64,000 bases of DNA from CAYPJE01 sp964410945 (GTDB lineage: Bacteria; Fidelibacterota; Marinisomatia; Marinisomatales; TCS56). A model generated the notes under the pieces. That model did not search any database. It saw only the letters and a program-made list of their open reading frames with translations, and was not told where the DNA came from. Made by a program: the position numbers and the translations under genes. This document shows positions 18,974 through 27,442 of this stretch, piece after piece (the first letter of the stretch is position 1; every line of letters begins with the position of its first letter). The stretch is from positions 7,723 through 71,722 of the forward strand of contig CAYPJE010000013.1 in the NCBI GenBank assembly GCA_964410945.1. Direction: 5' to 3'.

Positions 18974-20116
18974 TCAGGCCGATTTTCGTCGCTTATAGCG
19001 ATAACGCGGCTTTGATCCTTTGGTGATCGAATCAGCCGTAATAGTCACTTTCTCGATCCCTTCCATCTCCGGTAATTCAAACATCAGATCCATCATGAAT
19101 TCTTCCATAATGGAACGGAGGGCACGGGCTCCGGACTGGCGTTTTTGAGCACGCTCAATAATAATATCGAGGGCCTCATCAGTAAAACCAAGTTTAATGC
19201 CTTCCATCAGAAACAATTTCTGATATTGCTTGATCAATGCATTTTTCGGTTCGGTCAAAACCCTGAATAGAGCCTCCTGATCGAGATTATCAAGTCCGGC
19301 AACTACCGGTAAACGTCCAACCAGCTCGGGTATGAATCCAAACTGGATCAAATCGGTAGGGGTTATTTCAGACAGCAGGGAACCATCCTGGTCAGTTGTC
19401 TTCTTAATACCAGCCGATTTGAATCCTATCTCACCGGTTCCCTTCCGGCGGTCAAGTATTTCCGACAAACCATCAAACGATCCGCCGCAAATAAAAAGAA
19501 TGTTTTTTGTGTCGATTTGAATCAGCCGTTGCTCCGGATGCTTGCGGCCACCCTGTGGCGGGACGCTGGCAACCGTTCCCTCCAGAATTTTCAGGAGTGC
19601 CTGCTGGACACCCTCACCGGAAACATCGCGGGTAATCGAGGGAGTTGATGCTTTCCTGCCGATCTTGTCCAATTCATCGATATACACAATCCCCTGCTCG
19701 GCTGCCGCAACATTATAGTTGGCAACCTGCAGTAAACGAACCAGTATGTTTTCGACATCCTCACCCACATAGCCTGCTTCAGTCAGGGTTGTGGCATCGG
19801 CAATTGCAAAGGGTACGGCCAGGAACCGGGCCAGGGTCTGAGCCAGCAGTGTCTTTCCGGTACCGGTCGGACCAATCAGGAGAATATTACTTTTCTCAAT
19901 TTCCACATCCTCCTGGATATGCTGGAAAAGAATACGTTTGTAATGATTGTACACAGCCACCGAAACGGTCCGTTTGGCAATGTCCTGACCAATCACATAA
20001 CGGTCGAGAAAACCTTTTATTTCGGATGGTTTATGCAGTATGAAATCAGATTTTTCTACCGTTTCCTGTTCGGGCTGTTCCCGATCGACGGGGACTTTAT
20101 TCTGTTCTTCGGTCAC
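18974..20116 (-). CDS. clpX: ClpX ATPase lacking the N-terminal zinc-binding domain
   Basis: 380 residues of the AAA+ unfoldase that feeds ClpP. Visible: YVIGQ, Walker A GPTGTGKT, pore-1 loop GYVGEDVEN, Walker B VYIDELDKI, RKH loop (GGRKHPEQ), ClpP-docking IGF loop (GEIGFKSAG) and the C-terminal small domain. Usual ClpX is about 420 residues and starts with a four-cysteine zinc domain; here only about 28 residues precede the AAA+ module and no cysteine pairs are present. The GTG start at 20116 overlaps the clpP stop as GTGA, so there is no room for a longer N-terminus. The last gene of the tig-clpP-clpX operon, it ends at the terminator 18941-18967. All motor and ClpP-binding motifs are intact. 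Confidence 0.95.
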   Translation of the reverse strand: MTEEQNKVPVDREQPEQETVEKSDFILHKPSEIKGFLDRYVIGQDIAKRTVSVAVYNHYKRILFQHIQEDVEIEKSNILLIGPTGTGKTLLAQTLARFLAVPFAIADATTLTEAGYVGEDVENILVRLLQVANYNVAAAEQGIVYIDELDKIGRKASTPSITRDVSGEGVQQALLKILEGTVASVPPQGGRKHPEQRLIQIDTKNILFICGGSFDGLSEILDRRKGTGEIGFKSAGIKKTTDQDGSLLSEITPTDLIQFGFIPELVGRLPVVAGLDNLDQEALFRVLTEPKNALIKQYQKLFLMEGIKLGFTDEALDIIIERAQKRQSGARALRSIMEEFMMDLMFELPEMEGIEKVTITADSITKGSKPRYRYKRRKSA

Positions 20117-20718
20117 TTTTTACGGGGGGTTAAAATTGTATCAATAATACCATAATCGAGGGCTTCTTCCACGCTCATAAAAAAATTCCGGTCCGTGTCT
20201 TTTTCAATCCGTTTTGCCGATTGTTTTGTACACCGGGCCAGAATTTTGTTCAGCCGTTTCTTCAGCCGGTCGATCTCATCGGCCTGGATCTGAATATCGC
20301 TGGCCTGGCCTTCTACACCGCCCATGGGCTGGTGCACCATAATCCGGGCATTGGGTAATGCGGAGCGTTTCCCTGGCTCACCACCGGCCAGCAGGACGGC
20401 TCCCATACTGGAGGCCTGCCCCATGCATATTGTGGCCACATCAGATTTGATATAACGCATCGTATCAAAAATACCCAGGCCGGAGGTTACAACACCACCG
20501 GGTGAATTGATGTACAGATAGATATCCTTTTCGGAATTTTCCGCATCCAGAAATAACAACTGGGCGATAATCAGCGAGGCGACATTATCATCAATCGGGG
20601 TACCCAAAAAAATTATCCGTTCTTTCAGGAGCCGGGAATAAATATCGTATGCCCGTTCCATCCGGCCGGATTGCTCAACGACCATCGGAACCAGTTGGGC
20701 GATTGATTCATGATCCAT
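20113..20718 (-). CDS. clpP: ClpP protease subunit with Ser-His-Asn triad
   Basis: 201 residues, normal ClpP length, forming the tetradecameric serine protease chamber. Catalytic serine is in QASSMGA (Ser104) and histidine in MVHQPMGG (His129). At the usual catalytic aspartate (DTDRD-F-S in Bacillus, DTERDRFLS in E. coli) the sequence reads DTDRNFFMS, so Asn178 replaces Asp; codon AAT was checked on the minus strand. Such S-H-N triads are known in a few ClpP paralogs (for example Listeria ClpP1) with altered activity, but here the gene sits in the standard tig-clpP-clpX operon. The ATG overlaps the trigger factor stop (TAATG) and its own stop overlaps clpX (GTGA). Confidence 0.95.
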   Translation of the reverse strand: MDHESIAQLVPMVVEQSGRMERAYDIYSRLLKERIIFLGTPIDDNVASLIIAQLLFLDAENSEKDIYLYINSPGGVVTSGLGIFDTMRYIKSDVATICMGQASSMGAVLLAGGEPGKRSALPNARIMVHQPMGGVEGQASDIQIQADEIDRLKKRLNKILARCTKQSAKRIEKDTDRNFFMSVEEALDYGIIDTILTPRKK

Positions 20719-22010
20719 TATTTGCCCTCCTTGGCCGCCTGTTCACGTAAATCCCTGGTCTTGACTTTAACCTCCTTTATCTTGGAGAATCCTTCCAGAT
20801 AATCCTGGATCTTGCGGGCAATCAGATCGTCTTCCAGTTTTTTGTGATTACTGGGTTTACGATAAAACTTCCTGATTTCCTTCTCGCTCTCAGGTGTCCG
20901 GTCGACCAGTTGCTGAATTTCCGCTTCAACCTCTTCTTTGCCGGCTTCCAGCTGCTGCTGTTTGATTATGGCGTTGTGAATCAGGTACCATTTCAGATTG
21001 TTTTCAGCCATCGGCCGGTACAATTCCCGAATTCGCGCCTCGTCCAGGTTGGCGGGGTTGTTCTGTTTGGCATCTTCGATTACCCGGTCCAGGTAGGCCT
21101 CGACCATTGAAGGCGGATATTCAGGGCTGACCAGATCGATCATTGCATTGGATAATTCACGATCGAATTCTTCCTTGGCCCGATGATCAAGATTATGATC
21201 GATACGTTCCTTGATCCGGTTGCGCCAATCTGCTTCATCCTTGGCTTCCGGGTCGATCTGTTTGATAAAATCAGCTGTTACTTCCGGTAAAACCTGCTCT
21301 TCCACATTAAGTACTGTGATCTCATACAGACCGGTCTTACCATCGTCGCTCTCAGGGATTTCCAGTCGGGCCGTATCACCAGGTTTGAGGCCTAAAAGGT
21401 TCTTGGCTTTTTCACCAGAAAACTGTCCATCGCCGATCTTGATATATTGTTTTTCCATTTTCTCACCGATGATAGCCACACCGGAAGAATCAAGTTTCTG
21501 CAAATCGACAGCCAGGAAGTGACCTTCTTTGGCGCCATCCTCGACCGACCGTACTTCGGCAAAGCGTTCCTGCAATTCCTTTACGGCCTCATTGATATCC
21601 TCGTCGTCCGACTCGTAGGCAGTCCGTTGAATCTTGAGGCTGTTTTTCTTCAGTTCCGGTAATTCGATTTCCGGTTCGATCTCGAAGGTGGCCTTGAATG
21701 ATAATGGTTCACCATGTTTGAAGTTGATATCCTCTACCTTGCCCTGGTTGACGGGAATAATATTATTTTCCTGCAGTGCCTCAGAATAGTATTTCTGGAT
21801 TGCCTCGTCAACAAATTGAGCCTCGATAGCCCCCTGATACTGCTGCAGGATTACCTTGCGCGGGACTTTCCCTGGCCTGAAACCGGGCATTTTAATATTC
21901 TTGATTATCTGTCGTTCGGTTTTGTCATACTCCGGGGCCAGTTCGTCCCAGGCAACCTCAACTGTGATTTCTTGTGTATATGAATTTGAAGAAGTAAGCT
22001 TTATTTCCAC
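20718..22010 (-). CDS. tig: Trigger factor, ribosome-associated chaperone
   Basis: 430 residues, standard length. The N-terminal ribosome-binding domain carries the signature GFRPGKVP (residues 43-50); a peptidyl-prolyl isomerase (FKBP-type) domain lies around 160-245 and the helical C-terminal chaperone arms follow. The start is GTG at 22010 with AAAGGAAAAATC before it. It is the first gene of the tig-clpP-clpX operon with overlapping stops and starts, an arrangement common across bacteria that couples folding of new chains to proteolysis. Confidence 0.95.
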   Translation of the reverse strand: MEIKLTSSNSYTQEITVEVAWDELAPEYDKTERQIIKNIKMPGFRPGKVPRKVILQQYQGAIEAQFVDEAIQKYYSEALQENNIIPVNQGKVEDINFKHGEPLSFKATFEIEPEIELPELKKNSLKIQRTAYESDDEDINEAVKELQERFAEVRSVEDGAKEGHFLAVDLQKLDSSGVAIIGEKMEKQYIKIGDGQFSGEKAKNLLGLKPGDTARLEIPESDDGKTGLYEITVLNVEEQVLPEVTADFIKQIDPEAKDEADWRNRIKERIDHNLDHRAKEEFDRELSNAMIDLVSPEYPPSMVEAYLDRVIEDAKQNNPANLDEARIRELYRPMAENNLKWYLIHNAIIKQQQLEAGKEEVEAEIQQLVDRTPESEKEIRKFYRKPSNHKKLEDDLIARKIQDYLEGFSKIKEVKVKTRDLREQAAKEGK

Positions 22011-22142
22011 GATTTTTCCTTTATAATAGCTGGCGAATTTAGCATTAAAAACACAGTATTAGTATCAATACTATCCAAATCCAAAACTGCCGGACAGTTC
22101 CACTGTAATAAGGAGAATTTCTAAAAACCAGATTATCAGCAG

Positions 22143-22793
22143 TCAGCGAACTCCGTGGTCGGTCAGTAGCAGACTGCCACGATAAATGAAATACATCCCC
22201 ACCATTTGAATCACATGGTAAATATCATTATAGTTAAAATGCTTATGCAAACTGAAACCGCTCATCTGTACACCGGCGGCGGCAAAACTGATCAATATTC
22301 CGATGATCATCCATCCGGAACCTATGGCCGAAGCAGTGAAATAGCTGTAAATCATTACTGCTAACATGAATATCATTGTAGGGCCGTAGAAACGGATCAC
22401 ATTAATAAACCGGTCATCCCGCCAGATCAGCACTAGGTATCCCAGTAGAAGCACCACTGCTATCCAGCGTAAATAGCGGACCGCTTCAAACGGGAATATA
22501 TGGTGCAAAGTTGCCATCAGGATGAAAAACGATGCCACGCCGATCGAAACTGTGGTCAGCCGCCAAATGATTGCCCTCAGCTCCGGGGATAGATGAGGTC
22601 CGATTCCATGACTGACAGCGCCCAGCAGGGCGCCCAGGGAAAGCATCCAGAACAGGCGGGTGAAATGCCAGTGGATGTTCATGAACCGCTCCCAGTACCA
22701 GGCACTTAGTTCCCACGCAAAATAAGCTGTCATACCGGCCAGAATCAAATCAGTTACCACTGTCATCGGTTCATAAATCAGCTGTTTTTCCAT
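22143..22793 (-). CDS. Seven-helix membrane protein, DUF6962-like
   Basis: 216 residues with about seven predicted membrane helices. Conserved-looking polar positions are SHGIGPH after helix 2 and HKHFNYNDIYHVIQ before the last helix. The H-x3-H/D arrangement near the last helix recalls the CREST superfamily of membrane hydrolases (alkaline ceramidases, PAQR receptors), and I think it belongs to a domain of unknown function of the DUF6962 type; both are recollection and inference. It starts 3 bases after the stop of the MFS transporter gene, so the two are co-transcribed and may act on or carry the same compound. Confidence 0.7.
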   Translation of the reverse strand: MEKQLIYEPMTVVTDLILAGMTAYFAWELSAWYWERFMNIHWHFTRLFWMLSLGALLGAVSHGIGPHLSPELRAIIWRLTTVSIGVASFFILMATLHHIFPFEAVRYLRWIAVVLLLGYLVLIWRDDRFINVIRFYGPTMIFMLAVMIYSYFTASAIGSGWMIIGILISFAAAGVQMSGFSLHKHFNYNDIYHVIQMVGMYFIYRGSLLLTDHGVR

Positions 22794-22796
22794 TGT

Positions 22797-24056
22797 TCAG
22801 TTCCTGGCCGGTTCCGGAATTGCCTCACCCTTTTTAACCGGGTACATTAAGACTAATGCAATTAATACTGTAATCGATCCATACAGGAAAGCCGTGGCAT
22901 AGTTATTATTGAAAAATTGAATTACATGCCCCGACAGGATCGGCCCGACAATATTTGATAACTGTGATGCCAGATAGTAAAGACCGGTATAAATACCCAG
23001 ATGACCCGCCGGTGCCATATCCAGGACCATGGGCAGGGAATTGACCAGGATCAGAGACCAGGCAATTCCGCTGAGGGGTAGAATAATCTGGGTTTCCAGC
23101 ACGGTGGTCATTGTGAATCCGTATGCCAGAAGAATCGCGAAGGCAACGATTCCATAACTGATCGTTTTCTTTCGCCCGATCTTCCCACCGATGTATCCGC
23201 TTAATGGAGAAAACAATACAATCGGCAATGAAAAATAGGCCAGCAGCATGGTTGCCTTTCCACTGTCTACATTCAGGACATTTACAGCAAAGGATGTGAA
23301 AAACACTTCCAGGGCTCCGTACCCCAAAAACCAGAAAAAGATTGCTCCCAGCAGGAACAGGGCTGATTTATCACGATCCTTAACTACCGCTGAAAGACTC
23401 TTCAACAATCGCGGTTCATCCTCTTCTTCATATTTTTCATTGTCAGCAGGTTCCTTGATAAAGAATAGTACCATGGCACAGCCGAACAGCATTACCGCAC
23501 CGCCAAAAAAGAAAGGTGCATTTATCGATACTTTGAATAAAATACCGCCAACCAGAAAGGCCAGTACTGCACCAACACCACCCATCAGATTGATAATACC
23601 GTTGGCCTGTGAGCGTTTCGGGGACGGTGTTATATCACCCATCAGTGATATAACCGGAGTACGGAACATATCCATAGCAAACAGGGTCAGGCAGATCGCT
23701 GACATGAAATAAAACAGGGAATTGCCAACAAAAATAGGAATTGCGATAAAGCCAATGAAAGCAATTGGGGCACCAACCAATATAAATGGCTTTCTGCGCC
23801 CGATTCTGGTCCAGAGACGATCGGAAATTGCTCCAATGAAAGGTAGAATAAACAGGGCGGCAATATTATCAATGGTCATTATGAAACCGGTCCAGCTGGC
23901 GGTTACACCGAAACCATGTACACCTGCCATCGCACTGAAATCTGACCTTCCGGCCTGTAGAAAAACCGGTACGTAGGCATTATAAATTCCCCACAAAAGC
24001 GTAACACCCATAAAACCAAAACCCAATAGTAATATTCGACCATAGCTGAATTTCAT
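22797..24056 (-). CDS. MFS transporter, SLC45/GPH-like sugar:cation symporter
   Basis: 419 residues with 12 membrane helices. The loop after helix 2 reads GAISDRLWTRIGRRKPF, typical of SLC45 and glycoside-pentoside-hexuronide type carriers that move sugars with H+ or Na+. A charged loop (residues about 205-225) divides the two six-helix halves; GKIGRKKT marks the second half. It is first of a two-gene unit with the membrane protein at 22143-22793. Sequence does not decide the substrate, but a di- or monosaccharide is most likely. A 140-base region upstream separates it from the TonB receptor gene on the same strand. Confidence 0.85.
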   Translation of the reverse strand: MKFSYGRILLLGFGFMGVTLLWGIYNAYVPVFLQAGRSDFSAMAGVHGFGVTASWTGFIMTIDNIAALFILPFIGAISDRLWTRIGRRKPFILVGAPIAFIGFIAIPIFVGNSLFYFMSAICLTLFAMDMFRTPVISLMGDITPSPKRSQANGIINLMGGVGAVLAFLVGGILFKVSINAPFFFGGAVMLFGCAMVLFFIKEPADNEKYEEEDEPRLLKSLSAVVKDRDKSALFLLGAIFFWFLGYGALEVFFTSFAVNVLNVDSGKATMLLAYFSLPIVLFSPLSGYIGGKIGRKKTISYGIVAFAILLAYGFTMTTVLETQIILPLSGIAWSLILVNSLPMVLDMAPAGHLGIYTGLYYLASQLSNIVGPILSGHVIQFFNNNYATAFLYGSITVLIALVLMYPVKKGEAIPEPARN

Positions 24057-24196
24057 TGTGTGGACCCCTGTTTTACTCGCTTACTTTGATCTGGTATCAT
24101 TTTAAACGATTACCCAACTAATCGTCGGGACAAGTTTACAACCCAAATAGTTTTTTCGGTACTAACTAATTAATTTGGAAAACAAATCAATTACAA

Positions 24197-26734
24197 TCAG
24201 AACTCCAGATTAAATCCACCAATTATAAATGTCTGATATTGTAGCACATCACTGGTTGTCCCATCAGCATTATACTGGATATCCCAAATGTTTTTTACAT
24301 TAAAAACATTCTCGATATTCATGAAGGCTGTCAGATTCATTTTCTTGAAGAAATGGCGCTGCATGATCATTATGTCAAAGCGACTGTAGGCCCGCAATCG
24401 ATCGGTGCTGTAATCCCCTCCATCCGGTGGAAACCAGCTGCGATATTGATGATAATACACCTGGGGTGTATACGGTTTTCCACCAACATAACGATAGCGA
24501 ATACCCAATTCCCATTCATCAGAGGGAGCAAATGGCATCCAGGAGATAAATCCCCACCATTTTTTTGATTTCAATTCATTATACCAGGTTTTCTTATGCA
24601 GTTCATATTTGGCACCACCGCTGACAGTAAAGACGTTCCGGTAGTCATAAGGCCAATTATAATATTTCTCCTGGTTTGGATAACGTGGATCACGTCCCTG
24701 GGTGATATAGTAGGAATAACTAACTGTTCCCCAGTATCGTTCGGCCAGTTTTTTCTGCAATAGAAATTCAATACCCCGGGCATAGCCTTCACCGGCACTG
24801 ATCAACTCAGAACTGTAATCCAGTTCGGAGATAGTCGTATCAGAAACACTGATCGGCAGATCTGAATAATCCTTACGATAAATTTCCACCACCGCCCGGA
24901 TGTCTTTGGCAAACAGGTACTCGTAGCCCAGCACCAACTGTGTTGTATGTTTGTTCTTCAATTTCCGTCCACTGGGATCGGAGGCCATCAACGCGAAACT
25001 GGGAGCCTGGTAATGCTTGGTATAGGCGGCATTAATGGTAGATTTCTCTGAAAGATGATAGGATAATCCCAATCGCGGCTCGATCGAGTAATCACTGTTA
25101 TATTCACTGTAGAAATAATGAAAACCGGCGTTGACAGTCAGTTTCAATAGCGGCCTGAATTTCGCCTGGGCAAATAATTGATAGGTATCAAAACTGTTGT
25201 TTTCGGTCATATCCCATCCCTGAAATACGGTGTCGATGGCACTACGATAGGCCCGGACAACCTCATCATCCCGGTAATAGGCCCAGACTCCATCCGCCTC
25301 ATAGACTACCGAATCAGCCCTGTCTATAATTGGAAAAATATAGGTATAAAAAGTATCGGCACTCGTAATAAACTCCTGGTTGTTGGGAGTTTCAGGCCGT
25401 GAATAATTATAGAAATTTCGCTCACCTCCGGCATACCAGTTTTCATAATCCAGATTCATGCGCTTAAACTGAAACCCGGACCTGAATTCCAGTCGTTTGG
25501 ATGCACGGTGGACAAAATCGGCCTTCAATGCATGTCCCGTCTCAGTATCATCCTTGAAATAGTAATGATCTTTATAATAATCGTCCTCACTGAAATCATA
25601 TTCATACTTGAAAACATCGTAATACCACCAGGCGCCGATTCGATACGCAGTCAGCAGTGAATAGGTATTCTTTGACCAGAGACTTTTAAGTGAAATTCCT
25701 GCAGCGTATTCGTGTCCCTTGACATCGACATTTTCCGCTCCCCGGCTCTGGGGGGATGGTTCCCCAATAATCGCGATGGCATCGTTGCCATAGATAATAT
25801 TGGCAATCAACTGCTGTGTTTCAGATAGATCATAGACCACTTTGCCCTGAGTACTCCAATAATGCGGTACGGCTGTCATCCCAAAGCTTTTTATCACCAG
25901 ATCCAGGTAACTCAGCTTAAAACTGGCCAGGAATGAGCCCTTACCACCCATAATCGGACCCTCGGCATTAATCCCGAATCCCGCCATATTCATATCAAGG
26001 TCGAAATTATACTCCTCCCGGCTCCCTTCCCGCAAGCGGATATCCATCACTGAAGAAGCTTTACCACCATATTTGGCCGGAAAGGCCCCTGCTATCAGAT
26101 CAACCTGATCGACAAATTCCGTATTGATCATATTCACCGGACCGCCACCGGCCCCCTGATATCCAAAATGATTCGGATTGGGGATTTCAATATGATCCAT
26201 AATAAACAGGTTCTCACCCGGAGCGCCACCACGGACAATAATTTCATTATCCTGGTCAGCAGCGGAGACAACCGCCGGCAGGGTCTGCATCATGCGTTGG
26301 ATATCATAAACACCACCGGGATCGGATCGAATTTCTTCATAATCCACCGTCCGGCTGCTGGTGACCACATCCGGTTCCTTCTTGAAATAACTGCGGGTTA
26401 CATCAACGGCCTGCATTTCCAATACTGCCAACGGCAGGTCAAATGTCAAAATGGTTTGCCGGGACGGAACAACATGGACATTGAGTTTTACTTCAGGTTC
26501 ATAGCCCATCATCATGGCTTTTACATGGTAACTACCCACAGGAATGTTATTAATCGTAAACGATCCCCTGGAATCGGTGGCGGCGCCGAAATCAGTATCC
26601 TGAATGATTACATTGGCCCCAATCAACGGTTGCATGGTAGCCTGATCCTGAACGATACCGGTCAAACTTCCGGTTGTGGCCGATAAAGCAGTAGCCAACA
26701 ATAGTAAACTGACAAATCTAAACAACGATTGCAT
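24197..26734 (-). CDS. TonB-dependent receptor with carboxypeptidase-regulatory domain
   Basis: About 845 residues from the chosen ATG at 26734, which begins the signal peptide MQSLFRFVSLLLLATALSA (the frame stays open to 26788). The N-terminal Ig-like domain reads GSLTGIVQDQATMQPLIGANV; the plug follows (VYDIQRMMQTLPAV, IIVRGGAPGENLFIMDHIEIPN) and the barrel ends IIGGFNLEF. It is a single-gene unit without a lipoprotein, cargo or ABC partner nearby. The very aromatic extracellular loops suggest peptide or glycan binding, but the ligand is unknown. No terminator was seen downstream; transcription may run on into the MFS gene. Confidence 0.88.
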   Translation of the reverse strand: MQSLFRFVSLLLLATALSATTGSLTGIVQDQATMQPLIGANVIIQDTDFGAATDSRGSFTINNIPVGSYHVKAMMMGYEPEVKLNVHVVPSRQTILTFDLPLAVLEMQAVDVTRSYFKKEPDVVTSSRTVDYEEIRSDPGGVYDIQRMMQTLPAVVSAADQDNEIIVRGGAPGENLFIMDHIEIPNPNHFGYQGAGGGPVNMINTEFVDQVDLIAGAFPAKYGGKASSVMDIRLREGSREEYNFDLDMNMAGFGINAEGPIMGGKGSFLASFKLSYLDLVIKSFGMTAVPHYWSTQGKVVYDLSETQQLIANIIYGNDAIAIIGEPSPQSRGAENVDVKGHEYAAGISLKSLWSKNTYSLLTAYRIGAWWYYDVFKYEYDFSEDDYYKDHYYFKDDTETGHALKADFVHRASKRLEFRSGFQFKRMNLDYENWYAGGERNFYNYSRPETPNNQEFITSADTFYTYIFPIIDRADSVVYEADGVWAYYRDDEVVRAYRSAIDTVFQGWDMTENNSFDTYQLFAQAKFRPLLKLTVNAGFHYFYSEYNSDYSIEPRLGLSYHLSEKSTINAAYTKHYQAPSFALMASDPSGRKLKNKHTTQLVLGYEYLFAKDIRAVVEIYRKDYSDLPISVSDTTISELDYSSELISAGEGYARGIEFLLQKKLAERYWGTVSYSYYITQGRDPRYPNQEKYYNWPYDYRNVFTVSGGAKYELHKKTWYNELKSKKWWGFISWMPFAPSDEWELGIRYRYVGGKPYTPQVYYHQYRSWFPPDGGDYSTDRLRAYSRFDIMIMQRHFFKKMNLTAFMNIENVFNVKNIWDIQYNADGTTSDVLQYQTFIIGGFNLEF

Positions 26735-26814
26735 TTGAATTACTCGACTTCTCCCCCAGTCAACCTGGAATTTCTGCCCGAAATCCATCTGTCAGCGTGA
26801 TTATTCTCACAAAA

Positions 26815-26840
26815 AAACCCTGTTGATTCCAACAGGGTTT
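26815..26840 (-). terminator. Intrinsic terminator after the 143-residue protein gene
   Basis: AAACCCTGTTG and CAACAGGGTTT pair perfectly over 11 bp with a four-base loop; on the minus strand the stem is followed by a run of T. It lies 28 bases beyond the stop of the gene at 26868-27299 and before the TonB receptor gene. Confidence 0.88.
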
Positions 26841-26867
26841 CAATGGCGTGCATCTGTTCAGATTAAA

Positions 26868-27299
26868 TCATTGCCGCAGGCGGTAGCAGGCACCTTCCAC
26901 AGCACTTAAAAATTTGTCGACCTGATTTGAGGTGTGGAAAAGCACATTCATTTTTTCAAATGAATCGACGGGATACATCTCAGGATCATATTCCCGGAGG
27001 AAATTGGCTTCCAGTTTAACGACCAGATCGCGCAGAACCTGTTTCGGCAGTTCCTTATTGCGCAGGTAATTGATCATCAGATTCAAGGTGCCATCCGATG
27101 ACATATGGAAAATGGTAATCAAACCAACATCGGATTGGCATTTGAAGGTCAGTGTTCCGTGGTCTTTACCACGACCCCAGGAAACTTCGTCGGCTTCCTG
27201 CTCGCTGAATTCGATTATGCGAACACCAATTTTAGTAACCTCACGGCTACATTTCGAACGCATATCATCAATAAAACTTTCTTTATCCCACTTTGACAT
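26868..27299 (-). CDS. Hypothetical cytoplasmic protein, 143 residues
   Basis: No family recognised. The protein is soluble, mixed alpha/beta and mildly charged, with no signal peptide or membrane segment. It contains a Cys pair near both ends (Cys18, Cys137) and one Cys at about 54. It is a single-gene unit: a 16-bp palindrome lies 65 bases upstream (27364-27379) and a clear intrinsic terminator follows (26815-26840), so it is probably a real, independently controlled gene. Confidence 0.7.
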   Translation of the reverse strand: MSKWDKESFIDDMRSKCSREVTKIGVRIIEFSEQEADEVSWGRGKDHGTLTFKCQSDVGLITIFHMSSDGTLNLMINYLRNKELPKQVLRDLVVKLEANFLREYDPEMYPVDSFEKMNVLFHTSNQVDKFLSAVEGACYRLRQ

Positions 27300-27363
27300 A
27301 ATCAGACCGGCCCAAAAATTGAATTTTAATACTCAAAATAACGATCTGAAATTACATATGTTA

Positions 27364-27379
27364 TCTTTCAATTGAAAGA
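27364..27379. promoter_or_regulatory. 16-bp perfect palindrome, possible operator
   Basis: TCTTTCAATTGAAAGA is a perfect palindrome 65 bases before the start of the gene at 26868-27299 and about 65 bases past the M1 peptidase stop. It lacks a loop long enough for a hairpin, which suits a dimeric DNA-binding protein better than a terminator. No regulator gene is adjacent. Confidence 0.35.
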
Positions 27380-27442
27380 ATCTACTTGTTGGAATAAATA
27401 ATCAAATAGCCAGCAACCCTGTTAATACGTTTTCAATTCCAG

